Shown here: positions 6,812-9,108 of the stretch, in pieces
How positions within the stretch are numbered: the first letter of the stretch is position 1
Layout: each line of letters opens with the position of its first letter
Assembly (NCBI GenBank): GCA_903856555.1
Contig: CAIOCC010000225.1
Span: 1 to 9,108, forward strand
Source: an uncultured Bacteroidota bacterium
GTDB taxonomy: Bacteria; Bacteroidota; Bacteroidia; UBA7662
Direction: 5' to 3'
DNA length: 9,108 nucleotides
Notes under the pieces: model-generated
The model's input: only the letters and a program-made list of their open reading frames with translations
What the model was told of the DNA's origin: nothing
The model's database searches: none
Made by a program: the position numbers and the translations under genes

Positions 6812-8050
6812 ATGAACCTCAAGGTCGATGTCTTGGTTCTAGGTGGGGGGGCTGCTGGATTTTTTGCGGCGGTCAATGCGGCGAGGTTGAATCGAAGGCT
6901 TCGCGTTGCCTTGGTCGAAAAGTCTTCCAAGGTTTTGTCCAAAGTTTTGGTTTCCGGAGGCGGTCGATGCAATGTGACGCATCATTGTTTGGAGCCAGGG
7001 ATTTTGGTGGGAAATTACCCGCGGGGTGGAAACGTATTGCGCCAGGTTTTTGCCCGCTGGGGTACGGAAGATACCATCCTTTGGTTTGGGCAGCGTGGTG
7101 TGCCTCTCAAAACCGAAGCGGATGGTCGCATGTTTCCCGTGACCGATCGATCGGAGACGGTGGCACGTTGCCTGCTCACGGAAGCCGAAAAGTACGGGGT
7201 GGGCGTTTTGCTCAACACCCATTACGAAACGATTCGTGCGGTGGATGGAGGTTTTGTGTTGGAGGGTCCGGGGGGTACAGCGCATTGCAGCCAATTGCTG
7301 GTTGCAACTGGTGGACACCCCAAAGGGGAGGCCTACCGATGGCTGGAGGACCTAGGCCATCGTATTGTTCCGCCGGTTCCCTCCTTGTTTACCTTCAATT
7401 TACCCCAAAACCCCATCACCGAATTGATGGGGGTATCGGTACCGGAAGCCACGGTTCGTTTAACAGCTTTCAAAAAGTCGAGCACCGGTCCTTTGTTGAT
7501 CACCCATTGGGGGCTTAGCGGTCCCGCTATTTTGCGCTTATCCGCCCTTGCTGCCAGGGATTTGAACGCCTGCCAATATCGTTTTGAGTTCTCGGTACAA
7601 TGGTTGCCCACCCTCCACGAAGATCAGATTCGAGAACACTTGTTAAAACAACAGAAAGATTTCAACCAGTCCCAAGCGATAGGCCATTTGGGGTTGGGTT
7701 TACCGGCTCGCTTGGTGCGATACCTCGTCGAAAAAGTCGGTTTGGATCCTTCCAAACGTTGGTCGGAATGGAGTCGGAAGGATCTCAATCGATTCACGGC
7801 TCTCTTGGCGAACGATACCTACCAAGCCCAGGGCAAAACGACCTTCAAAGAGGAATTTGTGACGGCGGGAGGGGTGCATTTGGGCGATGTGAATTTGACG
7901 GACATGCAAAGCAAGCGGGTCCCCAATCTCTATTTTGCGGGCGAAGTCTTGGACATCGATGGGGTTACGGGGGGCTTTAATTTTCAGGCTGCGTGGAGCA
8001 CCGGTTGGTTAGCTGCCAAGGGGATGGCAGGGGAGGGGTCGAATGGGTAG
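6812..8050 (+). CDS. NAD(P)/FAD-dependent oxidoreductase, HI0933/BaiN-like flavoprotein
   Basis: This 412-residue predicted flavoprotein is full length for the HI0933-like family. The N-terminal Rossmann motif DVLVLGGGAAGFFAAVNAAR (6-25) binds the ADP part of FAD, and Glu36 (VALVEKS) is the expected ribose-contacting acid. The family signature SGGGRCNVT is at 48-56. A second nucleotide-binding segment, LLVATGGHPKGEAYRW, lies near the middle. LYFAGEVLDIDGVTGGFN (373-390) is the FAD-binding C-terminal motif typical of these proteins. The family includes BaiN, reported to act in bile-acid dehydroxylation, but most members, like this one, have no assigned substrate, so I give no symbol. ATG 6812 places the Rossmann strand at residue 6, as expected. 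There is no Shine-Dalgarno sequence. The 3' side opens directly onto the tandem repeat beginning at 8051. Confidence 0.92.
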   Translation: MNLKVDVLVLGGGAAGFFAAVNAARLNRRLRVALVEKSSKVLSKVLVSGGGRCNVTHHCLEPGILVGNYPRGGNVLRQVFARWGTEDTILWFGQRGVPLKTEADGRMFPVTDRSETVARCLLTEAEKYGVGVLLNTHYETIRAVDGGFVLEGPGGTAHCSQLLVATGGHPKGEAYRWLEDLGHRIVPPVPSLFTFNLPQNPITELMGVSVPEATVRLTAFKKSSTGPLLITHWGLSGPAILRLSALAARDLNACQYRFEFSVQWLPTLHEDQIREHLLKQQKDFNQSQAIGHLGLGLPARLVRYLVEKVGLDPSKRWSEWSRKDLNRFTALLANDTYQAQGKTTFKEEFVTAGGVHLGDVNLTDMQSKRVPNLYFAGEVLDIDGVTGGFNFQAAWSTGWLAAKGMAGEGSNG

Positions 8051-8105
8051 CCTATGTTGGAGCTGCGTTCTTGGCCTCATTATTTAACGATATGACTCAA
8101 GGATT

Positions 8106-8140
8106 GACAAGGGATTGTCCTCGCTGCGCTCGGACATCCC
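8106..8140 (+). other. mutually exclusive hairpins in repeat copy 1
   Basis: GACAA (8106-8110) can pair with TTGTC (8115-8119) around a GGGA loop. Alternatively GGGATTGTCC (8111-8120) can pair with GGACATCCC (8132-8140), with one bulged T and an 11-base loop TCGCTGCGCTC. The two folds share bases and cannot form together. No T-run follows in either direction, so this is not a standard intrinsic terminator. Confidence 0.55.
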
Positions 8141-8221
8141 AAAGGGGGGGGTCCTAGCATTTACCGCCCATGCCGGAACTGCGTTCCTCGCCTCTTTATT
8201 TAACGATAAGACTCAAGGATT

Positions 8222-8256
8222 GACAAGGGATTGTCCTCGCTGCGCTCGGACATCCC
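8222..8256 (+). other. mutually exclusive hairpins in repeat copy 2
   Basis: This is the base-for-base copy of the structure in the first repeat unit: GACAA 8222-8226 with TTGTC 8231-8235, or GGGATTGTCC 8227-8236 with GGACATCCC 8248-8256. All stem and loop bases are identical to copy 1, although the flanking sequence 5' of it has diverged. Confidence 0.55.
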
Positions 8257-8281
8257 AGTGGGAGGTCCTAGCATAACCCTC

Positions 8282-8355
8282 GCGAATCGTCGGCTTAGCC
8301 GACCGCTTTGGTTGGTGGTCCTTTTGGAAACAAGTTTCCTTCGTCCCACCAAACC
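8282..8355. other. hairpin cluster downstream of tRNA-Ser
   Basis: Two hairpins lie in a row. GTCGGC TTA GCCGAC is perfect at 8289-8303. GGTTGGTGG (8310-8318) pairs with CCACCAAACC (8346-8355) with one bulged A, and encloses GGAAAC AA GTTTCC (8326-8339). The arms GCGAAT (8282-8287) and ATTCGC (8376-8381) could close a larger multibranch fold around these and the terminator hairpin next door. On the minus strand this is the RNA just beyond the tRNA-Ser terminator, so it may be a back-up terminator or a decayed repeat. Confidence 0.5.
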
Positions 8356-8375
8356 AAAACGGCCCTTTCGGGCCG
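8356..8375 (-). terminator. intrinsic terminator of the MATE / tRNA-Ser transcript
   Basis: Read on the minus strand, CGGCCC-GAAA-GGGCCG (8375-8360) is a perfect 6-bp GC stem with a GNRA tetraloop. It is followed at once by TTTT (8359-8356) and then GGTTT. It begins 14 bases after the discriminator base of tRNA-Ser. This is the usual form and position for a Rho-independent terminator. Confidence 0.8.
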
Positions 8376-8389
8376 ATTCGCTTGGGATG

Positions 8390-8474
8390 CGGAGAGAGAG
8401 GGATTCGAACCCCCGGACCTGTTACAGTCAACGGTTTTCAAGACCGCCGCAATCGACCACTCTGCCATCTCTCC
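8390..8474 (-). tRNA. tRNA-Ser(TGA)
   Basis: The minus-strand cloverleaf has acceptor GGAGAGA (8474-8468) paired with TCTCTCC (8397-8391) and discriminator G (8390), usual for serine tRNAs. The anticodon loop CTTGAAA carries TGA (8440-8438), reading UCA codons. A long variable arm typical of tRNA-Ser is present, and the T loop is TTCGAAT. CCA is not encoded. The gene lies 64 bases after the MATE stop codon on the same strand and may be read from the same transcript; no separate promoter stands out in the gap. Confidence 0.97.
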
Positions 8475-8538
8475 GCCGCAAATGTACACCCAAAAGCAGT
8501 TTTGGAGCCCATAAACCCTCCAAGGGGCCTATCAGGGC

Positions 8539-9108
8539 CTAAGGTCGAGGATCCTTGGACATCGCGCCAGCGGTCAGGTGCAGAAAGCGCAGGATCAGGA
8601 AGATGGCCGACAGGAGCAGTCCACCGGCCAAGGCCAACCACATTCCATACAAGCCGTAGGAACTGTGGAGGACCAGGTAGGTTCCCAGGGGAAGGGCCAC
8701 GACCCAATACGCCACCAAGACCAGAAGGGTGGGGACGCGTTTATCCTCCATGCCCCTAAGGAGACCCACGCCGAGGGCTTGCAGGCCGTCCACCAATTGG
8801 AAAGCCGCCGCGATCAGGAGCAGGGTCGAAGCGGAGCGAAGGACCACCGGATCGCTCACATAAAAAGCAGGGAGTTCCCGGTTCCAACCCACAAAAACCA
8901 AAGCGCATAGGCTCATCAAGGCCAAGGTCATTCCCATGGCCACCCAACCAATTCGACGGGCCAGCCCCAAGTCTCCCAAGCCCCTGGCGTACCCAATGCG
9001 AATGGAAGCCGATGATGAAATACCAACGGCCACCATAAAACTCATGGAAGCGATGTTGATGGCCACCTGATGCGCCGCCAAGGCCTCGGCCCCCAACCAT
9101 CCAATGAC
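8539..9108 (-). CDS. MATE-family multidrug/Na+ efflux transporter, C-terminal part (continues beyond the window)
   Basis: 189 residues of a longer inner-membrane antiporter are visible. The frame runs open to the window end (VIGWLGAEALAAHQ...), so the Leu of WLGAEAL is internal, and the TTG there is not a start. GAEALAAHQVAINIASMSFM is typical of the seventh helix of NorM-like MATE proteins, which expel cationic drugs or dyes in exchange for Na+ or H+. At least four more hydrophobic segments follow, with the basic loop LLRGMEDKRVPTLL between two of them. The short tail AMSKDPRP ends at TAG 8541-8539. About the last 40% of a normal MATE protein is present; no frameshift is seen. Confidence 0.9.
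   Translation of the reverse strand, partial: VIGWLGAEALAAHQVAINIASMSFMVAVGISSSASIRIGYARGLGDLGLARRIGWVAMGMTLALMSLCALVFVGWNRELPAFYVSDPVVLRSASTLLLIAAAFQLVDGLQALGVGLLRGMEDKRVPTLLVLVAYWVVALPLGTYLVLHSSYGLYGMWLALAGGLLLSAIFLILRFLHLTAGAMSKDPRP

Larger units (their letters stand above)
8051..8274. repeat. two imperfect tandem copies of a ~110-base intergenic repeat (period 116)
   Basis: Copy 1 spans 8051-8160 and copy 2 spans 8167-8274, offset by 116 bases until a 2-base length change in the G-rich stretch near the end. Over the first 43 columns there are 8 substitutions; the next 48 (8094-8141 and 8210-8257) are identical; then copy 1 has eight Gs (8144-8151) where copy 2 reads GTGGGAG. Both end GGTCCTAGCAT. 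No plausible protein is encoded. The repeat fills most of the 339-base gene-free stretch between the flavoprotein and tRNA-Ser. Confidence 0.9.

Noticed and set aside
8382..8759. Plus-strand frame crossing tRNA-Ser and the MATE 3' end
   Set aside because: It runs through a tRNA gene and antisense to a real membrane protein; the composition is not protein-like.
9097..9100. Possible start codon of the MATE fragment near the window end (ATG at 9100 or a TTG near 9096)
   Set aside because: The ATG at 9100 is in another frame, and the in-frame TTG encodes an internal Leu of a conserved helix; the gene simply continues past the window.

Overview
The window looks like ordinary chromosomal DNA of a member of the Bacteroidota with moderate GC content. 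The signs are a carboxypeptidase-regulatory-like/TonB receptor, a BBP2-type outer-membrane porin, no purine-rich Shine-Dalgarno sequence before any start, and tRNA genes that do not encode CCA. I cannot name the genus. I found no integrase, transposase, CRISPR array, phage or defence gene, and no convincing new multi-gene system. The interesting material is in how genes are packed together and in the intergenic repeats.

Layout. (1) 2-2320 (+): a TonB-dependent outer-membrane receptor, cut or nearly cut at its 5' end by the window edge. (2) 2311-2383 (+): tRNA-Thr(CGT), whose first ten bases form the last codons and the stop of the receptor. (3) 2405-4582 (+): katG, starting only 21 bases after the tRNA. 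(4) 4583-4747: a short convergent spacer with a weak hairpin. (5) 4748-5926 (-): an outer-membrane beta-barrel porin of BBP2 type. (6) 5927-6043: a divergent promoter region with a 20-base inverted repeat. (7) 6044-6766 (+): a nitroreductase-family flavoprotein. (8) 6812-8050 (+): an HI0933/BaiN-like FAD oxidoreductase. (9) 8051-8389: gene-free. It holds two copies of a 116-base-period repeat with a sharply conserved hairpin core, then a cluster of hairpins including the terminator of the opposite strand. (10) 8390-8474 (-): tRNA-Ser(TGA). (11) 8539-9108 (-): the C-terminal third or more of a MATE-family efflux transporter that continues past the window.

How the parts relate. KatG, nitroreductase and the FAD oxidoreductase are redox enzymes, but only the last two are adjacent on one strand (45-base gap) and could share a transcript. 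The receptor, tRNA-Thr and katG are packed so tightly that one transcript, or promoters buried in coding DNA, must serve them. The MATE gene and tRNA-Ser run on the opposite strand and probably end at a shared hairpin terminator.
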